64,000 nt of DNA from Sinomicrobium kalidii (GCF_021183825.1 NZ_CP089211.1:4012501-4076500); one strand, 5' to 3'; shown: positions 24,625 to 33,992, numbered from the stretch's first letter. Numbers and translations are program-made. Notes: generated from the sequence alone by a model not told the origin.

Positions 24625-26997
24625 ATGAAAAACTTCGTAAAAGATTCACCATTCCTTGTACAAATCAGCTTTCACAAATTGCTGGATTTCTACGAAGAAC
24701 AGACGCGTAGCGAAGATGAATTTGTCGCTATGAAGGCGAAAAAGGTACTGGAAGCACAAAAACCCTATCCGGAATTGCGCGAAGGGTTTACGGACGAAAA
24801 GCTGCTGGACAAATACAGTGAGGTGATCGGTACCCTTCTCCGGGATACTTTTTCCCCGGCGCTGACCAACAACGAGATCAAGATAGCCGCCATCCCCTTT
24901 GAAAATTTGATTTTCAACGCTACGGAACGCTTCAGGAAGATTGTGAAAGAAGCGGGGGAAGGGTTCGACCTCAAGCTGCGGAACATGAGGGAAGAACACA
25001 AGTACATCATGGCGTGTACGGTGATCCTCAAATTTTACTACAAGGTCAATGTAAACTTTCAACGGCCCGTATTTTACGACATTCCGGACGCCAATAACAT
25101 CATGCGGCACTACCGCGTGTTGTACAATGCGGATTACCTGGATATCATCCCTACGGAAAAAGCCGGAGAGATCACCCGTGACGATATAGACGAACTGCTC
25201 AATAATTTTGATAACCTGGAATTGTGGAAGGAAAAGTTCCCGCCGCAAAGCTGGTTGCTCAAGGGCTTCGGCATCTGCAACATGTATGATGCTACCGTGG
25301 ATAACGTTATTTCAGACCTCAAGACCACACTCCTGGGCATAAACACGGAAAACGAGGCGAATTTCGTAAAGGATTTTCAGAAGATCTTCAGTTCCCTGTA
25401 CGGTATACCGGACCTTTCGGTAGGCTTTTGCGGTTATAATGCGGAGGAAGAAAAATTCGAGCACCGGCCGGGCAAGGAACTGCACAGTTTTATTATGGGG
25501 AATGAAATGGAGCTGTCCAGTGAGGAGGCGTTGTGCAAGTATTCCTGTACGAAACTGCTCCGCGAGCGAAAATATTTTGCCATTGCCGATGTGGACAAAT
25601 ATTTTGAAAAGGAAGGAGAGGATATCTCATATAAGAACCTCAAGGCACAGGGCATACAAAGTGCCATATTCGCCCCCATAGTAGTAGAAGACGGTTCAAT
25701 TTTCGGCATTATGGAACTGGGATCACCACGTCCGCTGGAACTCAACAGTGTCAATGCACAGAAACTCGAGGATGTGATGCCCTACCTGATCACGGCCATA
25801 AACAGGGCAAAGACCGAAGAGATCCACCAGGTAGAAGCCATTATTCAGCAGGAATACACCTCCATCCATCCCAGTGTAAAATGGAAATTTGAAAAAGAAA
25901 TACACCGTTACCTGAAAAGACAGGCCAAGGGCTATACGGCAACTTTGCAGGAAATAGGGTTTAACAATGTTTACCCGCTTTACGGACAGATAGATATAAA
26001 GGATTCGTCCGTAGCGCGGAATGAAGCCATACAAAAGGACCTTATCATTCAGCTGTCTCATGCAAGGACCATACTCGACGAGGCCCTGAAAGCGGAACCT
26101 CTTCCCATATATGAAGAGATCGGCTTTCGCATGGACGAGCACATGCAGGATGTGGTAGGGGAGCTCAATGCCGGGAGTGAGCAGAATGTGCTGGACTTTC
26201 TGAAAGAGGAGATACACCCTTTCTTCGATCATCTCCGTATGTTGAATACGGAAATTGCGGATGCCATCGGGGAATACCTTAACAGCCTCGACCCTGTGCA
26301 TGATGCAGTTTATGATCATCGCAAGAATTATGATGAATCGGTAACCCTGGTCAATAAGAAACTGGCCGCCCTCCTGGACAGAAAACAGGAAGAAGCCCAG
26401 AGGATGTTTCCCCACTACTTTGAAAGGTATAAGACCGACGGCGTGGAACACAACATGTACATCGGCGCATCTGTCGCCCATAACAGGGTATACAGCGATA
26501 TATACCTTTTTAACTTGCGCCTGTGGCAGTTACAGGTAATGTGGGAAATGGAAAACGAATATTATACCATACAAAAGGAGCTCCCCGTAAAACTGGATGT
26601 GGCTTCCCTGTTGCTGGTATACAATTCCCCGCTCTCCATCCGCTTCCGCATGGACGAAAAACAATTTGATGTGGACGGCACGTACAATGCCCGCTACGAG
26701 ATCATTAAAAAAAGGCTGGATAAGGCCCTTATACGGAATTCGGAAGAAAGGCTTACTCAAAAAGGGAAAATAGCCATCGTGTATTCCAATAACAAGGACG
26801 AGGAAGAATACCTGCGCTATATCCGTTTTCTCCAGTCCAAAGACTATTTCAGTGACAAAGTGGAAATCCTGGAACTGGAAGAACTCCAGGGAGCAAGCGG
26901 CCTCAAGGCCATCCGTGTGGAAGTGTTGTACAAAAAGGACAAAAAAGACACAAAACTTTATACTTACGAAGACCTGATGAAAGAAATAGCGTCCTGA
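24625..26997 (+). CDS. large GAF-domain protein of unknown function
   Basis: 790 residues, soluble, with no signal peptide. A GAF sensory domain lies at about residues 235-400 (FSSLYGIPDLSVGFCGY to SAIFAPIVVEDGSIFGIMELGS). The N-terminal part (FKKLLDFYEEQ-type head) and the long C-terminal half are helical and charged, without recognisable output such as a kinase, cyclase or helix-turn-helix. The protein is familiar as a conserved single-copy flavobacterial type named only for its GAF domain. Ligand and output are unknown. It stands alone, ahead of a 319-nt spacer. Confidence 0.85.
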   Translation: MKNFVKDSPFLVQISFHKLLDFYEEQTRSEDEFVAMKAKKVLEAQKPYPELREGFTDEKLLDKYSEVIGTLLRDTFSPALTNNEIKIAAIPFENLIFNATERFRKIVKEAGEGFDLKLRNMREEHKYIMACTVILKFYYKVNVNFQRPVFYDIPDANNIMRHYRVLYNADYLDIIPTEKAGEITRDDIDELLNNFDNLELWKEKFPPQSWLLKGFGICNMYDATVDNVISDLKTTLLGINTENEANFVKDFQKIFSSLYGIPDLSVGFCGYNAEEEKFEHRPGKELHSFIMGNEMELSSEEALCKYSCTKLLRERKYFAIADVDKYFEKEGEDISYKNLKAQGIQSAIFAPIVVEDGSIFGIMELGSPRPLELNSVNAQKLEDVMPYLITAINRAKTEEIHQVEAIIQQEYTSIHPSVKWKFEKEIHRYLKRQAKGYTATLQEIGFNNVYPLYGQIDIKDSSVARNEAIQKDLIIQLSHARTILDEALKAEPLPIYEEIGFRMDEHMQDVVGELNAGSEQNVLDFLKEEIHPFFDHLRMLNTEIADAIGEYLNSLDPVHDAVYDHRKNYDESVTLVNKKLAALLDRKQEEAQRMFPHYFERYKTDGVEHNMYIGASVAHNRVYSDIYLFNLRLWQLQVMWEMENEYYTIQKELPVKLDVASLLLVYNSPLSIRFRMDEKQFDVDGTYNARYEIIKKRLDKALIRNSEERLTQKGKIAIVYSNNKDEEEYLRYIRFLQSKDYFSDKVEILELEELQGASGLKAIRVEVLYKKDKKDTKLYTYEDLMKEIAS

Positions 26998-27170
26998 GTT
27001 TATAATAATCATCGGGGTACGGGGTTGTTTTATGGCACAACCCCGGATTTATTGGTCTCAGTTTAGGGTGTCAAACCCTGCTCCCGATCCGATAGATATC
27101 GGGATAATCGGGATTATTGCAGTACTTTAGTAGTGCGAAAAAATTATAATCCCGGTTATTGAGTTATGAA

Positions 27171-27210
27171 GTTATTGAGTTATTGTGTGTTGACTAAATA
27201 ACTTAATAAC
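27171..27210. repeat. intergenic palindrome, copy 1
   Basis: Arms at 27171-27184 and 27197-27210 pair at 13 of 14 positions around the loop GTGTGTTGACTA. The same 12-nt loop and flanks recur at 62734-62790; 24 consecutive bases (27179-27202) are identical in both. Confidence 0.65.
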
Positions 27211-27273
27211 TAAATCCATCTAATAACTTGGTGATTTTATTGCTTTCTAAAAGGAGGGGCTTTTAGTCCCCGG

Positions 27274-27310
27274 TAAAGAAAACCGCTGCACCTTTCAGTG
27301 CAGAGTGGTT
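27274..27310 (-). terminator. terminator of the HD-PycTM gene
   Basis: On the minus strand the arms AACCACTCTGCAC and GTGCAGCGGTT pair imperfectly around TGAAAG and are followed by TTCTTT, starting 7 nt after the stop codon at 27317. Confidence 0.45.
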
Positions 27311-27316
27311 TAGTTA

Positions 27317-28519
27317 TCAGTAACTCAGACTAACGTAATAAGTGGCAATTCCGAAGGCGATCACCGAAATAATGATACCTACGAGGAAAACCGTATAGGT
27401 AATGCGAAGCAGGCGGTATTTCTTGTCCAGTACCTTGCCCAGGTAGTAAAGGTCTTTCGTAAGGGAATTATAAAGGTATTCCTTGTCTTCCCGTACTTCC
27501 TTCATGGCCTCTTCATAGTCTTCCAGGCTCATTTTATGAAAATTTCCGAAGAAAAGGAGGTTGACTTTTTTATCCTTTACATCCTGCCTGGAAAATTTTC
27601 CCCTGGTAACATTGGGCCGTGTGGCCAGTACGGAAAAAGCGATAGAGGCTACGCTGAACCCCATAAAGATTATAGTAGGGATAAGCAGGTAGGAATTACT
27701 GGCCTTGTCCAGTTTGGGAAATAAAGTGGAAAGTGCGAGCGATATGATAATGGCATTTACCGACAGGAGAATATTGGCCTTGCTGTCTGCAATGTTGCTC
27801 AGGTTGGTATGATTTCTCAGGGTGACCCTGAAAAGGGTTTCGACCCCTCTTTCCGGTGTTTCCGCCTTTTTCTTTTTGCGTTTCAGGTCGGCTTTTTTCA
27901 ATTTGTCCTTCTCCTTTTTTTCCCGGAGTTTGGAGAGGTTTTTCTTCAGCTTTAAGAGATTCTTGCCCTTTTGTGGCTGCCAGTTGGCAATGGCATAAGC
28001 GGTGTAGAACTTATGGTGTTCTTCAAACATGTTTATGTTTTCTTCCGCCCATGAGATATCGGTATAGTCTTTTCCGTCCAGTAACCGGAACTCTTCCCGG
28101 AGCAGGTCGGATATTTCCATGTAGTTTTTGGAAGCGAAATGCGAAAAATCCGCATCACAGATGATCTTTTGCAGTAAATTCGACGGCTTTCCGTTCTTTT
28201 TGGTGATCAGGATACAGTCCTTTACGGTGGCAATGCTGTCTTCCGGATACCCCTCCGCTTTAAGAAACGCTTCGGCCATTTGTGCACTTTCTTCTTCGTG
28301 ATTGTGGCGGCTTCTGATATAACCCGTATCGTGAAACCACCCGGCAATTTGCAGTATTTCACTTTCTTTCTCGCCCAGGCCTTCTGCAGATACGAGCTCG
28401 TTAATGTGCTTTACCACACGCTGGGTGTGTGTATAGTTGTGATAGAAATAATGATTGGGGAGTTGTTCGCTCAGTATTTTCAGCACATGATTCTCGACCC
28501 GCCGGAGAATTGTATCCAT
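27317..28519 (-). CDS. HD phosphohydrolase fused to Pycsar-type membrane effector
   Basis: 400 residues. Residues 1-190 form an HD domain with the metal motif H31, H63-D64 (AGWFHDTGY) and a later Asp in IICDADFSHF. A charged linker (KKEKDKLKKADLKRKKKK) follows. The C-terminal part (about 230-400) carries RNHTNLSNIADSKANILLS and two pairs of hydrophobic helices and matches PycTM (DUF5706), the membrane effector of Pycsar anti-phage signalling. No pyrimidine cyclase gene is next to it. Two readings are possible: an immune effector with its own phosphodiesterase, or a housekeeping membrane HD protein. It is divergent from the 1229-residue gene, 46 nt away. Confidence 0.88.
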   Translation of the reverse strand: MDTILRRVENHVLKILSEQLPNHYFYHNYTHTQRVVKHINELVSAEGLGEKESEILQIAGWFHDTGYIRSRHNHEEESAQMAEAFLKAEGYPEDSIATVKDCILITKKNGKPSNLLQKIICDADFSHFASKNYMEISDLLREEFRLLDGKDYTDISWAEENINMFEEHHKFYTAYAIANWQPQKGKNLLKLKKNLSKLREKKEKDKLKKADLKRKKKKAETPERGVETLFRVTLRNHTNLSNIADSKANILLSVNAIIISLALSTLFPKLDKASNSYLLIPTIIFMGFSVASIAFSVLATRPNVTRGKFSRQDVKDKKVNLLFFGNFHKMSLEDYEEAMKEVREDKEYLYNSLTKDLYYLGKVLDKKYRLLRITYTVFLVGIIISVIAFGIATYYVSLSY

Positions 28520-28565
28520 AATTTGCTTAAATTAGTTCGAAATTAAAATTAGCATTTTTATTTGT

Positions 28566-31500
28566 ATGATAAAAATTAAAAAACATTGGGCGTCGCTCAC
28601 TGCAGGTTTACTTTTATTTTCCTGCGCCACATACAAACCGCAATATAAAACATTGCCCCGAACCGTAAACACTCCGCCTGCCGAAGAAATTTCCCATACA
28701 TTCTATCTCATAGGAGATGCCGGAAACTCCCCGATGGGAGAAAGATCAAAAGCCCTGGAAGCCTTCGGGAAAGAACTCGAAACCGCAACGGAAAACAGTA
28801 CGGCGATCTTTCTGGGCGACAATATATATCCTTCGGGAATGCCTAAAAAGGACGAAGAGGGCCGGGAACTGGCCGAATACCGGATAGACATACAGGCGGA
28901 GATCGCAAAGAATTTTAAGGGCAAAGTGGTTTTTATGCCCGGAAACCACGATTGGTATTCCGACGGACTAAAAGGACTGAAACGCCAGGAGAAAAGAATA
29001 GAAGACGCCCTGGGGAAAAATACGTTCCTGCCGGAAGACGGTTGCCCGATAGAAAGGGAGAAGCTGAATGACGATGTACATCTTTTGCTGATAGATTCCC
29101 AATGGTTTATCGAGGACTGGGATAAGCACCCCTTAATGAACGACGATTGCGATATAAAGACGAGAGCGCAGTTTTTTGAAGAACTGGAAAGCTATATCGT
29201 CAAATCACAGGGAAAGATACTGCTGATAGCCATGCATCACCCTTTGCTGAGCAACGGCGGGCACGGCGGACAGTTTTCACCGGACAAACAACTTTTCCCG
29301 CTGGGACAGAAAATACCGCTGCCTGTAGTGGGTTCCCTCCTGAATTTTATACGCAAAACCAGTGGCATTTCCCCCCAGGACATCCAGAGCAAACCCTATC
29401 GCATGCTCAAGGACAGGATATTTACCCTCGCCCAGCAGGCCGACAATGTAGTGTTTGTTTCGGGACACGAGCACAACCTGCAATATGCCGTGAGCCGCAA
29501 TATTCCGCTTATCATCAGCGGTTCGGGGTCTAAAACCGCTCCTGCGAGTGTAAAGAGAGACGGACTGTTTTCCTACGGCGGACAAGGATATGTAAAACTT
29601 ACCGTTTATAAAAACGGAAATACCTATGCCGAGTTTTACGGAAAAAAAAACAATTTTACCGATCCCCTTTTCGTAACCCGGGTCAAGGATATGGATACCG
29701 ATTCCCTGCCTGATGATCTTGCCACCGATTTTCCGGAAACCGTAAAATCGAGCATATACGCTGAGGATGAAATCCGGAAAGGCAAAATATATTCTGCCAT
29801 ATGGGGAAAACACTACCGGGAAGAATACGGCAGGCTTATCGAGGCAAAGACCGTATCACTTGATACACTGTATGGCGGACTCAGCCCTATCCGTTCGGGG
29901 GGTGGCCATCAGACCAATTCCCTGCGGATGGAAGACCCCGAAGGCAGGCAGTATATGATGCGGGAAGTCCGCAAAGGGGCACTGCGGTTTTTACAGTCGG
30001 TGGCCTTTAAAGACCAGTATGTGCAGGACGACCTGGAAGACTCCTATACCGAAGCCCTGGTCATGGACTTCTACACTACGGCATTTCCCTACGGTGCCCT
30101 TGCCATCGGGGTACTTTCCGATGCCATCGGGGTATTGCATGCCAATCCTGCATTGTATTACGTTCCTAAACAGAAGGCCCTGGGAAGATATAACGACCGC
30201 TACGGAGATGCCTTGTACCTTATCGAGGAACGTGTGACCGACGATCATGGCAGAGTGGAGAGTTTTGCCCATTCCGATGTCATTATCAGTACGAGCGATG
30301 TGCTGGAAGAACTCAAAAGAAGGGACGAAGCTACGATCGATGAACGCCTCTACATCCGTTCCCGGCTTTTTGATATGTTGCTGGGCGACTGGGACAGGCA
30401 CGCTGACCAGTGGCGATGGGCCGATATGGGAAAAAAGGACGGAAAAACACTGTACAAACCGATACCGAGGGACCGTGACCAGGTTTTTTCCAACTTTGAC
30501 GGACCTTTCCTCGGACTTGTCACCCGGATGATCCCCGGAGTACGGATGATGCAGACCTATACCCCGGAAATAAGGAGCCTGAAATGGTTCAATGTAGAAC
30601 CTTTTCCGCTGGATATGGCCATACTCAATAAACATAGCCTGGAAGACTGGCAGGAAGAAGCTGCCTATATCAGTGAACGCATCGATGAGGAAACGGTAGA
30701 CAAGGCCTTTGCCCACCTCCCGGAAGAAATGGACAGGACAACCCTGGAGAAGGTCAGGTCAGTGCTGTTACAACGGAAAGAACACCTGCCGGAAATTGCG
30801 GAAACGTATTACCACATGCTGAAAAAACACCCCGTGGTTTACGGTACGGAAAAAGATGACTACTTTATTATTACCCGTAAAAAAGGAGGAGTTACGAGAT
30901 TAGAGGCTTATCGTATCATACAGGGAAAAAACGAACAAAAATTCATTGACCTTACCTTTAACCGTGACGAAACCCGTGAAATATGGCTCTACGGACTGGA
31001 TGACGATGATGTTTTTGAGATCAAAGGAGAAGGGGATGCCCTGATCCCTATCAGGATCATAGGGGGGCAGAACAATGATGTGTACAAGATCAATAACCCG
31101 CGGAAAATAAAGGTTTACGATCATAAGTCAAAGCCCAATACCTTTGAGACCCGGGTGACCAAAAGGCTCTCCGATAATTACAACCTGAATACTTACGATT
31201 ATAAGAAAGTAAGGACCAATACCGGGCAGTTGTTCCCGGATTTCGGTTATAATCCCGATGATGGTGTAAAACTGGGACTGAAATATACCTATACGGGGAA
31301 AGGCCTCCGGCAGGACCCTTTCACTCAGCAACACAGCATCAAGGGCGGATATTATTTTGCCACCAAAGGATTTGACCTGGCCTATTCCGGGGAGATCGTG
31401 AATCTTACGAACAATTGGCGTTTTGCAGCTGATGCTGCTTTTACCAGTCCGCTTTTTTCCATCAACTATTTCGGGTATGGGAATGAGAGTGAAAATCCCG

Positions 31501-32255
31501 ACGACGAACTTGATATGGACTATAACCGGGTACGGATGAGCAGTTTCAGCATATCTCCCAAACTGGCCTGGGAAGGTTACCTGGGCGGATATTTTAAAAT
31601 AGGACCTGTTTTTGAAACCATTGAGATCGAAGAGACCGACGGCAGGTTCATTGACCAGGCCGGGGTAAATCCCGGTATTTTTGACTGGCAGCAATTCTTC
31701 GGGGCAGAAATGACCTATGGTTATACCAATTTTGACAGTACTTCCCTTCCCACGCTGGGGATGCAGTTCGACCTTACGGCCGGATACCGCTCTAACCTGG
31801 ACAACAGCCGGGACTTCTTTTACATCACCCCGCAGGTCCGGTTTACTACCAATATCGATGCCGGGGGCAAAGTGGTGTTTGCTACCAAGTTCAAGGCGCG
31901 CTTCAATACAGGCGATGAATTTGAGTTTTACCAGGGGGCGAGCATAGGGGGCATGGATGGCCTCAGGGGATTCAGGAACCAGCGTTTTACGGGGCGGACA
32001 TCGTTCTACAACAACAACGATCTGCGGTTTCAGCTGGCACAGTTCCGCACGGGGCTTTTTCCCATGACACTGGGTACCTATGGCGGATTTGACTACGGAA
32101 GAGTATGGACGGAAGACGATAATTCCGGCCGGTGGCACAATTCTGTGGGCGGAGGGCTTTACCTCAATGCCATTAACATGTTCACGGTCAATGTTTCCCT
32201 GTTTAATTCCAAAGACGGCAACCGGTTTGTATTCGGGCTAGGGTTTAATTTTTAA
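28566..32255 (+). CDS. lipoprotein: metallophosphoesterase, kinase-like region, Omp85 barrel
   Basis: 1229 residues. A lipoprotein signal (Cys20) is followed by a calcineurin-like phosphoesterase domain: GDAGN (Asp51), GDN (84-86), GNHD (126-129), MHHP (223-226) and GHEHN (300-304). A middle region (about 430-720) has a glycine-rich GGGHQTNSLRMED (445 onward), a central GDWDRHADQWRW (607 onward, Asp610-Arg611-His612) and PRDRDQVF (Asp638). That order resembles the P-loop, catalytic loop and metal-binding Asp of atypical kinases (HipA/CotH/Fam20 type). The C-terminus (about 850-1229) is a beta-barrel with the Omp85 motif LRGF at 1133-1136. The kinase reading is inference. Its 3' end overlaps the convergent next gene by 11 nt. 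Confidence 0.9.
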   Translation: MIKIKKHWASLTAGLLLFSCATYKPQYKTLPRTVNTPPAEEISHTFYLIGDAGNSPMGERSKALEAFGKELETATENSTAIFLGDNIYPSGMPKKDEEGRELAEYRIDIQAEIAKNFKGKVVFMPGNHDWYSDGLKGLKRQEKRIEDALGKNTFLPEDGCPIEREKLNDDVHLLLIDSQWFIEDWDKHPLMNDDCDIKTRAQFFEELESYIVKSQGKILLIAMHHPLLSNGGHGGQFSPDKQLFPLGQKIPLPVVGSLLNFIRKTSGISPQDIQSKPYRMLKDRIFTLAQQADNVVFVSGHEHNLQYAVSRNIPLIISGSGSKTAPASVKRDGLFSYGGQGYVKLTVYKNGNTYAEFYGKKNNFTDPLFVTRVKDMDTDSLPDDLATDFPETVKSSIYAEDEIRKGKIYSAIWGKHYREEYGRLIEAKTVSLDTLYGGLSPIRSGGGHQTNSLRMEDPEGRQYMMREVRKGALRFLQSVAFKDQYVQDDLEDSYTEALVMDFYTTAFPYGALAIGVLSDAIGVLHANPALYYVPKQKALGRYNDRYGDALYLIEERVTDDHGRVESFAHSDVIISTSDVLEELKRRDEATIDERLYIRSRLFDMLLGDWDRHADQWRWADMGKKDGKTLYKPIPRDRDQVFSNFDGPFLGLVTRMIPGVRMMQTYTPEIRSLKWFNVEPFPLDMAILNKHSLEDWQEEAAYISERIDEETVDKAFAHLPEEMDRTTLEKVRSVLLQRKEHLPEIAETYYHMLKKHPVVYGTEKDDYFIITRKKGGVTRLEAYRIIQGKNEQKFIDLTFNRDETREIWLYGLDDDDVFEIKGEGDALIPIRIIGGQNNDVYKINNPRKIKVYDHKSKPNTFETRVTKRLSDNYNLNTYDYKKVRTNTGQLFPDFGYNPDDGVKLGLKYTYTGKGLRQDPFTQQHSIKGGYYFATKGFDLAYSGEIVNLTNNWRFAADAAFTSPLFSINYFGYGNESENPDDELDMDYNRVRMSSFSISPKLAWEGYLGGYFKIGPVFETIEIEETDGRFIDQAGVNPGIFDWQQFFGAEMTYGYTNFDSTSLPTLGMQFDLTAGYRSNLDNSRDFFYITPQVRFTTNIDAGGKVVFATKFKARFNTGDEFEFYQGASIGGMDGLRGFRNQRFTGRTSFYNNNDLRFQLAQFRTGLFPMTLGTYGGFDYGRVWTEDDNSGRWHNSVGGGLYLNAINMFTVNVSLFNSKDGNRFVFGLGFNF

Positions 32256-33117
32256 CCTTACCGAGTTCGAGTTTATAAAGATTCCGTCCCGAACTGCCCT
32301 TGCCTTCGTCACTGATAAGCAGCGTATTGTTGTCAAGGAAACAAAGTCCTTCTTTCTGGGAAGCGTGGTGCAATGCTATGGTTTCCTGTACGGAAGCCTC
32401 AAAGAAATTATCATTTTCGAATGCTGAAAACAGCCATATCCTGTCGTGCCCCAACAGTGCTACGGTTTTTTTATCAGGGGAGATGGCCGCAGCCGTAACT
32501 TTACATTGGTCTTTGTCTGTACAGAATGTGTATTCACCGATACGTCTGGCCTTGTGATGCCCCTTTTCCGCAGGGATCTTATAGAGGAACGAGATTCCAT
32601 CAAAGGGCCTGGAATGGTTTTTTGTGAAGAGGTAAAAATACCCGTCCAGGTAGAAAAAGGCTTCGGCATCGTAATATTTATGCTTCTTTTTGGGCGGAAA
32701 GTCCTTTTGTTCCGGATAATAGAACGTTATTTTTTCGGCTTCGATCTCTTCGTCTTTTGCCGTCTCCGGGTTGGCTATCCTGTAGATGGTAAGGTCATCC
32801 CTTTTGTTTTTGTTATTCCCGAAATCACCAATGTATAAATTGTTGTCATCATCTTTGGTGAGTTCCTCCCAGTCCACATTTTTGGCGTGTTTTACTTTGA
32901 TGTCTTCCAGCATTTTCCCGTCAAAACCTGCGCGGTAGATGTGGTCCTTATTCCCCGAATCGTTGATGAGCCACAGGGTGCTGTCCTGTGCCGTGATCGC
33001 TATACCCGAATTTTCCTTGAGTTCTTTTGGCAGCCGGGTGACCAGTGAAAGCTGCCCGTAATTGGGGTTACAACTGATAACGATAACGTAAAGCAGGGGA
33101 AGGACCAATTTTTTCAT
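32245..33117 (-). CDS. lipoprotein with beta-propeller-like repeats
   Basis: 290 residues beginning MKKLVLPLLYVIVISCNPNYG, with a lipobox (VISC, Cys16). The mature part has repeated strand-turn units (LWLINDSGNKDHIYRAGFDG, DNNLYIGDFGNNKNKRDDLTIYRI, GYFYLFTKNHS, LLISDEGKGSSGRNLYKL) and looks like a beta-propeller. Its resemblance to SdiA-regulated or PQQ-like proteins is loose and no function is claimed. The end overlaps the 3' end of the Omp85-fusion gene on the other strand by 11 nt. Confidence 0.8.
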   Translation of the reverse strand: MKKLVLPLLYVIVISCNPNYGQLSLVTRLPKELKENSGIAITAQDSTLWLINDSGNKDHIYRAGFDGKMLEDIKVKHAKNVDWEELTKDDDNNLYIGDFGNNKNKRDDLTIYRIANPETAKDEEIEAEKITFYYPEQKDFPPKKKHKYYDAEAFFYLDGYFYLFTKNHSRPFDGISFLYKIPAEKGHHKARRIGEYTFCTDKDQCKVTAAAISPDKKTVALLGHDRIWLFSAFENDNFFEASVQETIALHHASQKEGLCFLDNNTLLISDEGKGSSGRNLYKLELGKVKN

Positions 33118-33183
33118 GAAATAAATTTAGTGAATTAACCACTTGTTGGTAATATGCATTTTCCCGATCCGTAATCTCACGTT

Positions 33184-33882
33184 TTAATTTTTGATCATGG
33201 CATTTACTATACTTTCAACATGTATTTCGGTGGTGTCAAAAACCCTGATCCCTTCAAAGTCCGATGGGGTCAGGATAAGGGATAATTCTGTCCCTCCCAA
33301 AATTAATCCTTCAATGCCGTGGGTTTCTTTCAGGTTATATGCTATTTTAATTAAGCTTTCTTTTGTGTCCGTGACGATGTTTCGCGGAATCAGTTCATCA
33401 ATATATTTATTGTGAATATATTTCCGGTCTTTTTCCGTGGGGATTACAATTTCCAAACCGTACTTTGCTGCGACTTTCTGATAAAAACCGTGGGACATTG
33501 TAGAATTTGTGCCGAACAATGCCAGCCTTTTAATTCCTTGGTTTGTTATGGCTTCACAGGTTTCTTCTACGATGCTGATGAGGGGTACCTCAACTTTCCG
33601 TGAAAGTTCATCGAAAGCAATATGAGGTGTGTTGGAAGCGAGAGCAACATAATCCACACCGGATTGTTCAAGGATATTTATTCTCTTTTGGAGAAAACTG
33701 ACTAATTCCGTTATCCGGTTATTAAAGGCATAACCGATCATTTCGGTCATGTTTATGTTCTGAATCAATAACTCGGGATAATGATCCGTATCCAGTTTTT
33801 CCTGAAATTTCTTTATGATTAAACGGTAGTATTCAATGGTGGATTCAGGGCCTATCCCACCTATAATTCCAATCTTTTTCAT
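33184..33882 (-). CDS. aspartate/glutamate racemase-like protein without catalytic cysteines
   Basis: 232 residues of the Asp/Glu racemase superfamily: GIIGGIGPESTIEYYRLI at the start, VDYVALASNTPHIAFDEL in the middle, GLILGGTELSLIL near the end. Active racemases use two cysteines, in a CNT motif and a GCTE motif. Here these are Ser83 (ASNTPH) and Gly197 (GGTE), read directly from both codons. So classical two-base racemisation is unlikely; the protein may be a different enzyme, a binder or inactive. The gene is AT-rich compared with its neighbours and may be acquired. Confidence 0.85.
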   Translation of the reverse strand: MKKIGIIGGIGPESTIEYYRLIIKKFQEKLDTDHYPELLIQNINMTEMIGYAFNNRITELVSFLQKRINILEQSGVDYVALASNTPHIAFDELSRKVEVPLISIVEETCEAITNQGIKRLALFGTNSTMSHGFYQKVAAKYGLEIVIPTEKDRKYIHNKYIDELIPRNIVTDTKESLIKIAYNLKETHGIEGLILGGTELSLILTPSDFEGIRVFDTTEIHVESIVNAMIKN

Positions 33883-33992
33883 ATAAATCTTTATATATAA
33901 GTTAGGAGCGTAAAATTATAAAAACCGATGCTTACCAAAAAGGATTGAACGGTAATTAAAAACAATATAGCAACATACGAATTGTTTTCCGG

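Larger units (their letters stand above)
26998..27316. other. intergenic spacer with palindromes
   Basis: This gene-free stretch separates the GAF gene from the convergent HD-PycTM gene. It holds a hairpin at 27021-27044 (GGGGTTGT with ACAACCCC) without a strong T-run, a repeated palindrome at 27171-27210, and a terminator-like hairpin for the minus-strand gene at 27274-27310. No coding sequence is supported. Confidence 0.6.

Noticed and set aside
31128..32138. Open frame of about 336 codons on the minus strand inside the Omp85-fusion gene
   Set aside because: It is an antisense shadow of the barrel-coding region and has no recognisable product.
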